Source of the DNA: Chitinophaga agri
Lineage (GTDB): Bacteria; Bacteroidota; Bacteroidia; Chitinophagales; Chitinophagaceae
Direction of reading: 5' to 3'
DNA: 64,000 nucleotides
NCBI RefSeq assembly: GCF_010093065.1
Contig: NZ_CP048113.1
Span: forward strand, 3,348,001-3,412,000
In this document: positions 43,893 to 52,808 of the stretch, piece by piece
Layout: the number at the start of each line of letters is the position of its first letter
Position numbering within the stretch: position 1 is the first letter of the stretch
Program-made: the position numbers and the translations under genes
Notes under the pieces: generated by a model
The model's database searches: none
The model's input: the letters and a program-made list of their open reading frames with translations, nothing else
Told to the model about the DNA's origin: nothing

Positions 43893-46229
43893 ATGATGAT
43901 CTTAAAGAAACACATTATTACTACAATTGTGCTGCTTATACCTGTAACATTCAGTTATGCGCAGCAAAGTCCGCTGACAATGAAATATGACAGGCCGGCG
44001 GCTATATGGGAAGAGACATTACCACTTGGAAACGGCCGACTGGGAATGATGCCGGACGGTGGTATTGAAAAAGAGAAGGTCGTGCTTAACGACGTCACTC
44101 TATGGTCGGGCGCCCCACAGGATGCGAATAACTATGAAGCTTACAAGCAGCTGCCGAAGATCAGGCAGCTGCTGAAGGAAGGCCGTAATGACGAAGTACA
44201 GGCACTGATGGATAAAGATTTCATCTGTACCGGTAAAGGGTCAGGCAGCGTTCCCTTTGGCTGTTATCAGACATTAGGTGAACTACAGTTGCAGTTTACC
44301 TATGACAATGCAGGTAAAGTGGAGCCGGAACAATATGAGCGCCAGCTTTCCTTACCACAGGCTGTTGCAGGTTGCCATTACAAGATAAAAGGTGTCACCT
44401 ATAGCCGGGAATACTTTACCAGCTTCGGAGACGACCTGTCGTTCATCCGCCTGACGGCCAGCGAGCCAGGCAAACTGAACCTGCGCGTAACGATGAGCCG
44501 TCCGGAAAGAGCGGCTACCCGCACAGAGAATGGCGCGTTACAGCTATATGGACAGCTGGACAATGGCATCGACGGAAAAGGGATGCAGTACCAGGCTACT
44601 GTCAGGGCACAGGCGAAAGGTGGTACGGTGGCCACGGAAGCGGAGGCACTGGTGATCAAAAATGCGACAGAAGTGATCCTCTATATCGCGGCAGGTACCG
44701 ACTTCAGAAACCCTGGATTCAGGACACAGCAATCCAAAGTACTGACCACTGCCATGAAAAAGCCCTATAAAGCGCAAAAACAGGCGCATATAGCCAATTA
44801 CAGCAAATTGTTTAACAGGGTACAGATAAACCTGGGTAAAGGCGAATCAGGGCAGCTAACGACCGATAAAAGGCTGGCAGCTTTTTACAACAATGCTGCT
44901 GCTGACAATGAGCTGCCTGTACTCTTCTACCAGTTTGGCCGTTACCTAAGCATCTGCAGTACCAAACCGGGCTTACTGCCACCGAACTTACAGGGACTAT
45001 GGGCCAACCAGGTACAAACACCCTGGAACGGAGACTATCACCTGGATGTGAATGTGCAGATGAACCACTGGCCGGTGGAGGTATCCAACCTGTCAGAGCT
45101 GAACCTGCCGCTGGCTGAGCTGGTGAAAGGCCTGGTAAAACCAGGAGAAAGAACAGCGAAGGCCTACTACAATGCACCAGGATGGGTGGCCCACGTGATC
45201 ACCAACATATGGGGATTCACAGAACCGGGCGAGAGTGCCTCCTGGGGTGCAACCAAATCCGGCTCCGGCTGGTTGTGCAATAACCTATGGGAACATTATG
45301 CATTCACCAATGACAAAAAATACCTGGCCGATATCTATCCCACATTGAAGGGTTCTGCGGAGTTTTATAATAGTCTGCTGATAAGGGATGAGAAGACCGG
45401 CTGGCTGGTGATGTCTCCTTCCTCTTCTCCGGAAAACTCTTTTTATCTGCCTAACGGCAAACATGCCAGCATTTGTATCGGTGCGACGATCGACAATCAG
45501 ATCGTCCGTGACCTGTTCAACAACATCATCACGGCATCTGAGGTACTCGGTATAGATGCCGCCTTCCGTCAGGAGTTACAACAGAAGCTGCCACAGCTGC
45601 CACCAGCGGGCGTGATCTCTCCGGATGGCAGGATTATGGAATGGCTGGAAGACTATAAAGAAACGGAGCCGCAACACCGGCATATCTCTCATCTATGGGG
45701 ACTGTATCCGGCTGCACTGATCACGGCAGAAACAACACCGGAACTGGCAGCAGCAGCGAAGAAAACACTGGAAGTGAGAGGCGACGATGGTCCAAGCTGG
45801 ACCATCGCCTACAAGCTGCTTTTCTGGGCAAGACTACAGGACGGTAACCGTTCCTTTAAATTGCTGAGAGAGCTGCTGAAACCTACTAACAGAACAGATA
45901 TCAACTACGGCGCAGGCGGTGGTGTATATCCAAACATGTTATCAGCAGGCCCGCCGTTCCAGATAGATGGCAACTTCGGTGCGACAGCCGGTATTGCGGA
46001 AATGTTGCTGCAAAGCCATGCAGGCATGATCAATCTGCTGCCGTCTATTCCTGACCAGTGGCAGGCACAGGGCGCTGTAAAAGGATTAAAAGCGAGAGGC
46101 AATATCACAGTCAGCTTTGACTGGAAGGATGGGAAGGTGGTTCACTATACCCTCACTTCACCTGTAGCTACTAAAGTAAAAGTAAAGATCAATGGTGAGA
46201 TAAAAGAGATCACCACCAGCAAAAGCTGA
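43893..46229 (+). CDS. GH95-family glycoside hydrolase (alpha-L-fucosidase or alpha-L-galactosidase)
   Basis: 778 residues from ATG 43893 (MMILKKHIITTIVLLIPVTFSYAQ, a signal peptide). The open frame extends to 43773 inside the preceding gene, but those residues are a shadow. GH95 marks: the N-terminal beta domain (WEETLPLGNGRLGMMPDGG), WNGDYHLDVNVQMNHWPVE carrying the conserved asparagines, ETEPQHRHISHLWGLYP and PFQIDGNFGATAGIAEML with the aspartate. GH95 enzymes invert terminal alpha-1,2-L-fucose or L-galactose, as on xyloglucan and rhamnogalacturonan. Single GH of the locus, hence the clue to its substrate. Confidence 0.93.
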   Translation: MMILKKHIITTIVLLIPVTFSYAQQSPLTMKYDRPAAIWEETLPLGNGRLGMMPDGGIEKEKVVLNDVTLWSGAPQDANNYEAYKQLPKIRQLLKEGRNDEVQALMDKDFICTGKGSGSVPFGCYQTLGELQLQFTYDNAGKVEPEQYERQLSLPQAVAGCHYKIKGVTYSREYFTSFGDDLSFIRLTASEPGKLNLRVTMSRPERAATRTENGALQLYGQLDNGIDGKGMQYQATVRAQAKGGTVATEAEALVIKNATEVILYIAAGTDFRNPGFRTQQSKVLTTAMKKPYKAQKQAHIANYSKLFNRVQINLGKGESGQLTTDKRLAAFYNNAAADNELPVLFYQFGRYLSICSTKPGLLPPNLQGLWANQVQTPWNGDYHLDVNVQMNHWPVEVSNLSELNLPLAELVKGLVKPGERTAKAYYNAPGWVAHVITNIWGFTEPGESASWGATKSGSGWLCNNLWEHYAFTNDKKYLADIYPTLKGSAEFYNSLLIRDEKTGWLVMSPSSSPENSFYLPNGKHASICIGATIDNQIVRDLFNNIITASEVLGIDAAFRQELQQKLPQLPPAGVISPDGRIMEWLEDYKETEPQHRHISHLWGLYPAALITAETTPELAAAAKKTLEVRGDDGPSWTIAYKLLFWARLQDGNRSFKLLRELLKPTNRTDINYGAGGGVYPNMLSAGPPFQIDGNFGATAGIAEMLLQSHAGMINLLPSIPDQWQAQGAVKGLKARGNITVSFDWKDGKVVHYTLTSPVATKVKVKINGEIKEITTSKS

Positions 46230-46251
46230 CATTCCTAATCACCCTCATCGT

Positions 46252-47043
46252 ATGCAACTTCTGACCGGTAAAATCATATTACTGACAGGCGGCTCTTCCG
46301 GTATCGGATATGAGTGCGCTTTGAAGTACGCAGAGGCAGGTGGCATCGTTGTGATCGTGTCCAACGATGCGCCGGCCCTTGCCGCTACGATCAGCACACT
46401 GGGTGCTGATCACCATGCGATCTTCGCCGATATCTCCCAATCAGCCGACGTGGCACAAGCTATCCGGGAAACACTGGAGCGATACGGCAGAATAGATGTT
46501 ATTCACAATAACGCAGCTATCGCCTCTCCTTCGAGTCCACTACATGAAACCAGTGAGACCGAATGGGATCAGGTGATGAACACAAACCTGAAAAGCATTT
46601 TCCTGACCACCCGGTATGGCATTCCGGCACTGAAAGAAAGCAGGGGATGCATCATCAATACCAGTAGTCTGGTGGCGGAGATCGGACAGGAAAACCACGC
46701 AGCGTATACTGCCAGCAAAGGTGCGGTGAATACACTCACCAAATCCATGGCGCTGGATTATGCACCGTTTCATATACGCGTCAATGCGGTGGCGCCAGCA
46801 GGTGTATGGACACCGATGTTACGGGAATGGGGAAAACAGCAACCTAACGGACATGGCTTTGAGCAATATATGAATGGCATCCATGCGTTAGGATATTGTC
46901 CGGAGGGAGACGTGATCGCGGATGCGTGCGTATTTCTGGCTTCGGACAAGGCACGTTTCATCACAGGGCATGTCATGCATGTGAGTGGCGGCGCCGAGCT
47001 GGGATACAGGGCACTGATGCAGCCGGTCGAAGCAGGGTTATAG
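46252..47043 (+). CDS. SDR-family oxidoreductase, possibly sugar dehydrogenase
   Basis: 263 residues. Classical short-chain dehydrogenase: TGGSSGIGYE (NAD(P) loop), NNAA, catalytic S in NTSSLVAEIG and YTASK, closing with SDKARFITGHVMHVSGGAELGY. 22 bp after the GH95 gene and so probably co-transcribed. In a fucose-releasing locus an L-fucose dehydrogenase is an attractive guess, since no fucose isomerase or kinase is present, but SDR substrates cannot be read from sequence. 3' end overlaps the next minus-strand gene by 6 bp. Confidence 0.88.
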   Translation: MQLLTGKIILLTGGSSGIGYECALKYAEAGGIVVIVSNDAPALAATISTLGADHHAIFADISQSADVAQAIRETLERYGRIDVIHNNAAIASPSSPLHETSETEWDQVMNTNLKSIFLTTRYGIPALKESRGCIINTSSLVAEIGQENHAAYTASKGAVNTLTKSMALDYAPFHIRVNAVAPAGVWTPMLREWGKQQPNGHGFEQYMNGIHALGYCPEGDVIADACVFLASDKARFITGHVMHVSGGAELGYRALMQPVEAGL

Positions 47044-47499
47044 CTTGCCGTCCAGTGGTGTTATTCCATTCCCTGCTTTAAACACTTCCATGGTCTGCTC
47101 CTCTTTCCTGCGGCAGCAATATAAGCACCAGTTATAATGCTTATCAACAATGAAAAAACCCTCGATATGATAAGTTAACAACCATTTAATTGCCCTTACA
47201 CTGCAGTTATACACATGAGGCTTACAATCCGGATACGCTTCATATACTGGTACCCACCAGTAGTTGGAGGTATCCGGTAGTAGCTTCAGCATACTCCACA
47301 GGTTACCTTTCGCTGTTGATCCTACTGCCACTTTATGCCTGATACGATCTGTCCAGTGGGTAAGAAAATAATTAGGATCTCTGATAAAGAAACGATCGTC
47401 AATCTTTTTCAGGATGCCCACACCTGCTGTGAATGGATCTGTAAATTCCGCAGGTCCGAGTTTGTTTTTTATATATTCAAGCCTTTCTTCCCAGAACAT
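47038..47499 (-). CDS. Uncharacterised protein, WWVPVYEA-type (perhaps DUF6756)
   Basis: 153 residues, no signal peptide or membrane segment. Ordered features: a helical start (FWEERLEYIKNKLG), an aromatic block around NYFLTHWTDR, then TSNYWWVPVYEAYPDCKPHVYNCSVRAIKWLL and a Cys-rich YNWCLYCCRRKEE stretch. The middle block recalls small immunity- or SMI1-neighbour proteins such as DUF6756, but I cannot confirm this. Codon use and A+T content are a little different from the neighbouring PUL genes. Confidence 0.6.
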   Translation of the reverse strand: MFWEERLEYIKNKLGPAEFTDPFTAGVGILKKIDDRFFIRDPNYFLTHWTDRIRHKVAVGSTAKGNLWSMLKLLPDTSNYWWVPVYEAYPDCKPHVYNCSVRAIKWLLTYHIEGFFIVDKHYNWCLYCCRRKEEQTMEVFKAGNGITPLDGKL

Positions 47500-47611
47500 A
47501 AGACGGTCTCTTTTGTGTGCAAAAATAGCAGAATGCGATGTAGTCGTATGCGTGGTTTGGAGAGTTTCCCGGAATAAGTTTACTTTGAGGCGAATTTAAT
47601 GGTTTGTCCCT

Positions 47612-48097
47612 ATGCCCGAGAATACCGCTATCACATCGACAGCATACTTTCATCAGCTGCAATTTGCTTATTTCGATACCTATTCATTTTGCAGAGGTGA
47701 GCAATATCAAAGTGAGTCCTTACCTGTGGAATTCCTGACTGACGCTAATAAGTCAATTCACCCATCTGCTGTTTTATATCAAACAGCGCGACAGGACAGT
47801 TCTTTCGCAGATGCATTAAAACAAGCTTTAGTACAAGATATACACATGGAAGGCGGATGGATGTGTGGACCTGTTTACCGGGATGGTATTATCTTCTACA
47901 ATGAGCAGGGAGAGATCATTTCCGTATTGAATGTTTGCCTGAGTTGTTGTCATATGCAGCTGGATGACAAGACATACCTTTCAGCCGATTTCTTAACCTA
48001 TGATCTGCTGAAAAAGCTATTCCTGGAAGCAGGACATCCGGTAGAAGAACCGGAGCACTTCTATGTACCTGGATTAAAAAAACATTATCCCCAATAA
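47612..48097 (+). CDS. Uncharacterised small cytoplasmic protein
   Basis: 161 residues, no signal peptide. An N-terminal QLQFAYFDTYSFCRGEQYQ, a middle IHPSAVLYQTARQDSSFADALKQALVQDIHMEGGWMCGPVYRDGIIFYN and a C-S-C-C-H cluster (NVCLSCCHMQLDD) that could bind metal. Family not recognised. 10 bp before the next gene, so the two are likely co-transcribed. Confidence 0.65.
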   Translation: MPENTAITSTAYFHQLQFAYFDTYSFCRGEQYQSESLPVEFLTDANKSIHPSAVLYQTARQDSSFADALKQALVQDIHMEGGWMCGPVYRDGIIFYNEQGEIISVLNVCLSCCHMQLDDKTYLSADFLTYDLLKKLFLEAGHPVEEPEHFYVPGLKKHYPQ

Positions 48098-48107
48098 TAC
48101 CTTTACT

Positions 48108-48725
48108 ATGAATGTCAACCGATTCACGCTTATTTTGATTACCGGTATTGCGGTTGTTTACAGACTAGTATATAAGATTGATGAAGATTTTTTTTTGGAT
48201 GGCATACTCAATGTGTTCACTATCATTGCTGCGACTATTGTAATGATTGGTGTGATAGTGAGAGATGTTAATGACTATAAATTGTCCAGATCTTCTAAAC
48301 AGTTGCTACCTACTTTTACAAGTGTTCTATTTCTGCTGGTTATCGCCGTGTCGCTATATGCTTTAAACAGGAGAGATAATACGCCGACAATTGTTTTTGC
48401 CAGCTATAGTGGTGATTTTAATGGTGCATCGCTTGACCTGCGTGCCAATGGTACTTATAAGTTTACAAATTATGCTCTGGGTGCGGATTATTTCAGGGGA
48501 AAGTATACTATAAAAGATAGTGTTATCATCCTGGATAAGTCGGATATTGACAATGTGATCAGGAGTAATAGGTTAGTGATCAGATCAGCGCCGTTCGTAC
48601 CCGGGACAGGTTTGATGATCTATCAGATAAATAAGCAGGGACAGGTACTTGAAGATGAGCTTTCGTTTCAGGTACGGAGGATAACAGGAGATAATGTAGA
48701 GAAAAAAGAAGCCCCCTGGCAATAG
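48108..48725 (+). CDS. Uncharacterised membrane protein with C-terminal beta domain
   Basis: 205 residues. Three predicted membrane helices: about 5-22 (FTLILITGIAVVYRLV), 30-52 (ILNVFTIIAATIVMIGVIV) and 65-84 (FTSVLFLLVIAVSLYAL). The rest is a soluble beta-rich domain (GASLDLRANGTYKFTNYALGADYFRGKYTIKDSVIILD) of the kind found in Bacteroidota lipocalin-like stress proteins. Partner of the preceding small gene by spacing. No known family assigned. Confidence 0.65.
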   Translation: MNVNRFTLILITGIAVVYRLVYKIDEDFFLDGILNVFTIIAATIVMIGVIVRDVNDYKLSRSSKQLLPTFTSVLFLLVIAVSLYALNRRDNTPTIVFASYSGDFNGASLDLRANGTYKFTNYALGADYFRGKYTIKDSVIILDKSDIDNVIRSNRLVIRSAPFVPGTGLMIYQINKQGQVLEDELSFQVRRITGDNVEKKEAPWQ

Positions 48726-48763
48726 ATACCAGAGAGCTTATTTTACAATATACAAATGATTAC

Positions 48764-48866
48764 TTACTTCTTCTTTTTCGCTTCTATAACTTCAATTACT
48801 TTTTTCCCGTCGAATCAAATTTTTCTGTTTTTACGAGTTTACCTTTCTTGTAAGTCCTACGCTATG
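48764..48866 (-). pseudogene. 3' remnant of a small lost gene
   Basis: On the minus strand, from about 48866, the frame reads RRTYKKGKLVKTEKFDSTGKK then stops; adding one A to the A-run there would continue it as VIEVIEAKKKK and a stop at 48764. The charged, MORN-like ending looks like a genuine protein tail cut by a one-base deletion, with a stop codon just upstream. The rest of 48726-49031 shows nothing else. Confidence 0.35.
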
Positions 48867-49031
48867 CAGAAGAGCGGCCAGTTTTGACAACAAACATTAA
48901 AGCAGAAAGTTATTTCAATAGCAGGAAGATCCACTGGACAGTCCAGTAGTAAGGTATAGATTTCTATTCTCCACGGATATAATATTCAATAGGTATAGTC
49001 ACTCACCAGTATAAATTTCTCCGGCTGTTTG

Positions 49032-49796
49032 CTATTCTCTTTGAATGAAATTCCTGGTAGTAACTGCATCCCACCGTGCATCAAATATCGCTGATGGTTG
49101 ATCTGCTATCGCATGCGGCGGATGTATGACTACCGCCTTATATGTTACCTCCTGTGGCTCCAGTACACCTACGATATCAGCAGCCATATCCTTCCTGTTA
49201 ACAGAAGGCCCGTCATGACGCATTCCCCTTGCCTGTACAGCTACCATTAACGTGCCGGTACCCGGTACATCCACCGAAAAAGAAATACCCGTAAAAGGCT
49301 GCTTCGTATCAATAGTTATGATAGCCGAAGCCACATTTACTACTTGCTGTAATCCAAAGCTGACACGTGCCGCAATGATCTTCACTTCCAGGGATGTAGT
49401 GTCTTTTCCCGTTGACAGGGCCTGCGCAGGAATATGAAAAGTACCTTCCGGCGTCAATACAGGCGCCACTGTGAAGAAACGTTCTATACCCGCATGCTGA
49501 TTAAACTGAAAGCCGATTACGGATTGAATGCTCTTACCGCCCGCACGGATCAACACACTATTCAGACGGTTAATATGACTGCCATCCCCGTGTACATCTA
49601 ACTTACTGTCAAATGCACTACGGATCAGCGCTCCTTTCCTGCTGGCAATACCGAAACGTTGCGCCGCCTGACGGGTAGCCGCTGTTTGCCTGACACTTTC
49701 AGGGGCGCTACGCAGAAAATAACTGCCTTTGCGATAATAACCGATCATGTTACCGAGTTTCCCGGTGAAGATGATGATAGAATTTTGCTTAGCCAT
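49032..49796 (-). CDS. Uncharacterised protein of the MAKQNS-FTGKLGNMIGYY type
   Basis: 254 residues from ATG 49796 (MAKQNSIIIFTGKLGNMIGYYRKGSYFLRS). The longer frame to 49841 is dropped because the MAKQ start is typical of similar Bacteroidota proteins. The N-terminus recalls a family of unknown function starting MAK/MAR-x-x-G-I-...-G-x-I/V-G-x-x-x-F/Y that is common in Bacteroidetes genomes. The rest is beta-rich and suggests an oligomeric or structural protein. No signal peptide. The 438-bp gap 49842-50279 beyond its start shows no convincing gene. Confidence 0.6.
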   Translation of the reverse strand: MAKQNSIIIFTGKLGNMIGYYRKGSYFLRSAPESVRQTAATRQAAQRFGIASRKGALIRSAFDSKLDVHGDGSHINRLNSVLIRAGGKSIQSVIGFQFNQHAGIERFFTVAPVLTPEGTFHIPAQALSTGKDTTSLEVKIIAARVSFGLQQVVNVASAIITIDTKQPFTGISFSVDVPGTGTLMVAVQARGMRHDGPSVNRKDMAADIVGVLEPQEVTYKAVVIHPPHAIADQPSAIFDARWDAVTTRNFIQRE

Positions 49797-50279
49797 TGAA
49801 ATGCATACTGGTGAATACTGAAAATAAGAAAAACCAGGCACTCATCTCGGGCGTAAACAATTGATTATCTGATATTAAATACCCGTTTATCTGCAAAATT
49901 CACAACAGCACTGGCCTGGCAGTTTCAATAATCATCAATAGCAGTAAATGAAGGGTTAGAAAATTGCGAAATCTTATCCGGCATACAGTAGACTTTGAGC
50001 CTCCATCTAACAGATAGCTATTTAAAGATGATATCGGGGCGGGAAATAGAGGGCCTTATTACACGATATCAACAGTTCATGCTAAAAACCGACAGCTCGT
50101 GTACTCTCTTCAGCATCACATTGAAATCTTTGCTAACATTGTGTTATCAATCACGGCTGAGACCTGCGTCCATTACAGGAGAGGGGGGCCTCCTGTTACA
50201 CCCGGATGCCATTATTGCCAAAAACAAAATAGGACTGTGATCTATGACCACAATCCCCTTTCAATTATATACGGATAAG

Positions 50280-50600
50280 TTATTTACTACCTAACTGATA
50301 CTTCGGCATTATCAGCAACCGCACAATGGTGTGGGCTGTAAATGACAGGACAATCACCAGTGCCAGTATCAGCAGCTGTTTGCCCGGCGTATCAAACACA
50401 TCCAGGACAGAGGAAGTATTGGTCCCTGAGAACAGCATTGCCATCAGGAATACCAGTGCTCCGGCGACCCAGAGTGTGACATGAGAATAGAAATAACGTT
50501 TCTTCTGATAACCATTTTTTCCGAATGATGTAAACAGTAATACAACGTGGGCGATAAATGAAATCAGCGCCAGAATGGCGAGGGAAGTGAAAGCAATCAT
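50280..50600 (-). CDS. Small membrane protein of unknown function
   Basis: 106 residues with three hydrophobic helices: about 3-24 (AFTSLAILALISFIAHVVLLF), 42-60 (VTLWVAGALVFLMAMLF) and 73-92 (QLLILALVIVLSFTAHTIV). Charged GYQKKRYFYSH in the first loop. No known family. The gene stands alone between a gap of ~440 bp and a 104-bp gap before the cytochrome gene. Confidence 0.65.
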   Translation of the reverse strand: MIAFTSLAILALISFIAHVVLLFTSFGKNGYQKKRYFYSHVTLWVAGALVFLMAMLFSGTNTSSVLDVFDTPGKQLLILALVIVLSFTAHTIVRLLIMPKYQLGSK

Positions 50601-50704
50601 GATTTTACATTTAAGTTGTGCGGTCTGTAACAGTTAATACAACAATAGGTAGATGTATTACTATAAAGATATTATTTTTCACAATTGCTCCCAAACGCAC
50701 ATTT

Positions 50705-51133
50705 TTAGTGCTGACGAGGCGCCTCTTCCGGTCCAGCTGGCTTGGATGCCGGCTCTTTCTGCCCGTTGTGGCAGGTATAACAGGTCACTGTCATGATCTG
50801 CATACCTTTCTCGTCTTTACCGGATTTAAAGAACTTCTTGTTTATACGGTTAGTCATTTTCAGCATCTCACGCGCTGTTTCTTTTTCCTCTTTTGCGTCG
50901 CTGGCGAAATCCATTTTCTGTGGATTATCGGCCTGTTTCGCATGGCAATAATCGCATTTTACGCCCAATGCTTTATTGTAAGCGCGCATTTCCTTCATCA
51001 GATCGTCATGACTGATGTTCTTTGGTAATACTTTCAGATTCTTTGCTTTTTCCTCAGGAGGTAAGGATAAAGAGCATAATGTAGCTGCCAGCAATAGCGA
51101 CAGCGGTACCAGGTAGGCTTTTTTCAATTGCAT
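50705..51133 (-). CDS. Periplasmic cytochrome c, reaction-centre-cytochrome-like
   Basis: 142 residues with a signal peptide (~21 residues). Two haem-binding CxxCH motifs: CDYCH in ALGVKCDYCHAKQ and CYTCH in TVTCYTCHNGQKEP. The spacing and the preceding LPKNISHDDLMKEMRAYNKALG are typical of small Bacteroidota c-type cytochromes related to the photosynthetic reaction-centre cytochrome subunit; they act in periplasmic electron transfer. Proline-rich tail. Not in an obvious respiratory operon. Confidence 0.88.
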   Translation of the reverse strand: MQLKKAYLVPLSLLLAATLCSLSLPPEEKAKNLKVLPKNISHDDLMKEMRAYNKALGVKCDYCHAKQADNPQKMDFASDAKEEKETAREMLKMTNRINKKFFKSGKDEKGMQIMTVTCYTCHNGQKEPASKPAGPEEAPRQH

Positions 51134-51204
51134 AGATGTAATAATTAGCTTCCTTATAAATCAGGGAAGGAACATACAAAAAATCCCTATACTTAGAAAA
51201 ATTA

Positions 51205-52221
51205 TTACAGGAGACCCAGTATTTTATGTTTAAGACTGGAAAAACGATACCCAACGGTAAGAGAGAAATCGCTGTTCTGCAGATGCAGGTGTGCTGCCGG
51301 CAGGTGGTCGCGGGTGTAGTCGTGACTGACGCTCAGGTAGCTGAAGAAGTGCTCTCCGTTATAGCCCCCGTTGATCTTTCCTATAGCGCTGTATACAAGC
51401 GAGATCTCCTTCGGGTTGAAACGGTTATCGTATAAGGGGTATTGTCCGCCAGCCCCCAGCAGCAAAGTCGGACTAATCGTCCAGTGACCACCTTCCATCA
51501 CAAAGTTAAACGAGTAGCCCACATAACCGATAGCCGATACCCAGGCGGGTTGTGGCTTGACCAGCTCGTATACCATCGAGTCCTTCGGTTCATCGCCTAT
51601 CAGGTTCGCATGCGTAAAGCTAAACTGCTGGTACTCCGGACTAAACATGAAGAGCAGGCTGCCGGCAGTTTTCTGTTGCAGACTGCTGTAAAAACTAGCG
51701 GCGGTATAGGAAAAGTGCTTCGGATTCGTAAACAGGTAAAAATTCGCATTATACCGTCGGTAGCGGATATTCTCAAAGGTAACGGGCGGATCCCTCCGGC
51801 GGCCACGTACCTCAAACAGCATCCCATCGACACGCTGAAACCCGGCCTCCACCCCGAAACGATAGCCGAACTGCGAGATGGAGAGGTTACGGTTACGTAA
51901 GCCGGTGGTCCGGTCGGCAAGGCTGGTATAGGGTAAAGTAAAATCGTAGAAAAGAGACAGGTATTTGTAATTAAGGTTAAACCCTGTATAGCCTGCATTA
52001 TTGGCCAGTAAGCGAAAATATTCCCGTGGTGTTGTTTTGGTCTGAAAAATAAAGCTGCTACCGGAATACCCTCCGTACAGCTGTATGTTATTATCTTTCA
52101 GAAAAGGCTTTACCCACGCAGTATCACGGGTACGCTGGGCGTACAAACAGCCTGCTCCCATGATCTGTAAAAGAAGGAACAGGCTGATCTGCAGTTGTAG
52201 GTTTAAAAAAAAGCGTTTCAT
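51205..52221 (-). CDS. DUF4421-type outer membrane protein
   Basis: 338 residues with a signal peptide (ending LYAQ near 29). Alternating short beta strands across the chain (YKYLSLFYDFTLP, GYRFGVEAGFQRVDGMLFEV, FSLTVGYRFSS) suggest a beta-barrel of the outer membrane; DUF4421 proteins have this profile. Ligand unknown. It directly follows (1-bp gap) the fucosidase remnant at 52223 on the same strand, which says little about function. Confidence 0.78.
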   Translation of the reverse strand: MKRFFLNLQLQISLFLLLQIMGAGCLYAQRTRDTAWVKPFLKDNNIQLYGGYSGSSFIFQTKTTPREYFRLLANNAGYTGFNLNYKYLSLFYDFTLPYTSLADRTTGLRNRNLSISQFGYRFGVEAGFQRVDGMLFEVRGRRRDPPVTFENIRYRRYNANFYLFTNPKHFSYTAASFYSSLQQKTAGSLLFMFSPEYQQFSFTHANLIGDEPKDSMVYELVKPQPAWVSAIGYVGYSFNFVMEGGHWTISPTLLLGAGGQYPLYDNRFNPKEISLVYSAIGKINGGYNGEHFFSYLSVSHDYTRDHLPAAHLHLQNSDFSLTVGYRFSSLKHKILGLL

Positions 52222-52222
52222 T

Positions 52223-52736
52223 TCATCTCAAAGTCAACTCTATCACTAGAACCTCCACCAGAGGCTTCCTGAACGGTAGCGTGAGCACAATGTCATGACT
52301 ACCCTGATTTTCTTTTCCAAGATAGTTTATTTCTGAATGATCGTGCAGGAATTGCACATATTTAACTTTTTGATCAAACCCGGGCAAGGCCAATTTATTC
52401 AGGGGCCAGCTTAGTAAACGGACATACAGTTTCCTGGTAGCAGGGTTGTAGGTCAGTATGGTACCCGGAGGCGCCTTGAACTTGTCCGGCGCCTGTGTAC
52501 GGCCGTAGATCGATTGATTATTAAGTACCATCCACCCTCCGAGTACCCCAGTGCATCCTACGCCCGGTGGTCAAATAAGCCGCGGGCGGGCGGCCCGACA
52601 TTGAGTAATACGTTACCACCTTTACTAACGGAGCCGATCAGCAGTTGTCTCCAGGTTTTTCGAAGCCTATGTTTTTCCGGGAAGGCAATTAAAGAGAAAA
52701 GAAGGGCTGCGAACAGTAAAGGATAGCTTTTTTCAT
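52223..52736 (-). pseudogene. GH29 alpha-L-fucosidase pseudogene, internally deleted
   Basis: Three pieces of one GH29 gene survive on the minus strand. ATG 52736 plus one missing A gives a signal peptide (YPLLFAALLFSLIAFP). It runs in frame into a late GH29 segment (TWRQLLIGSVSKGGNVLLNVGPPARGLFDHRA), so most of the catalytic barrel is deleted. Then a TAG (52558-52560) and a frameshift precede the tail, which is open from 52531 (MVLNNQSIYGRTQAP ... TYNPATRKLYVRLLSWPL). The 102-residue tail ORF is not a free gene. Confidence 0.85.
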
Positions 52737-52746
52737 AACGGGAGTT

Positions 52747-52775
52747 GAAGAATTGGGAATTAAGAATTGGGAATT
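52747..52775. repeat. AATTGGGAATT-type direct repeats
   Basis: GAAGAATTGGGAATTAAGAA is followed by TTGGGAATTACC: two copies of the GAATTGGGAATTA unit in the same direction, just upstream of the fucosidase remnant. Same word family as at 2396, 18959 and 19095. Confidence 0.5.
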
Positions 52776-52808
52776 ACCTAAAATAGTCACTTCTTTCTAA
52801 AAACCCAA

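Noticed and set aside
49995..50240. 81-residue frame in the 438-bp gap
   Set aside because: Needs a TTG start or an internal ATG, has no recognisable motif or promoter and is not close to a partner gene. Could be real but cannot be supported.
52223..52531. 102-residue frame as an independent gene
   Set aside because: It is the C-terminal end of a broken GH29 fucosidase; the matching earlier parts are found just upstream in other frames.
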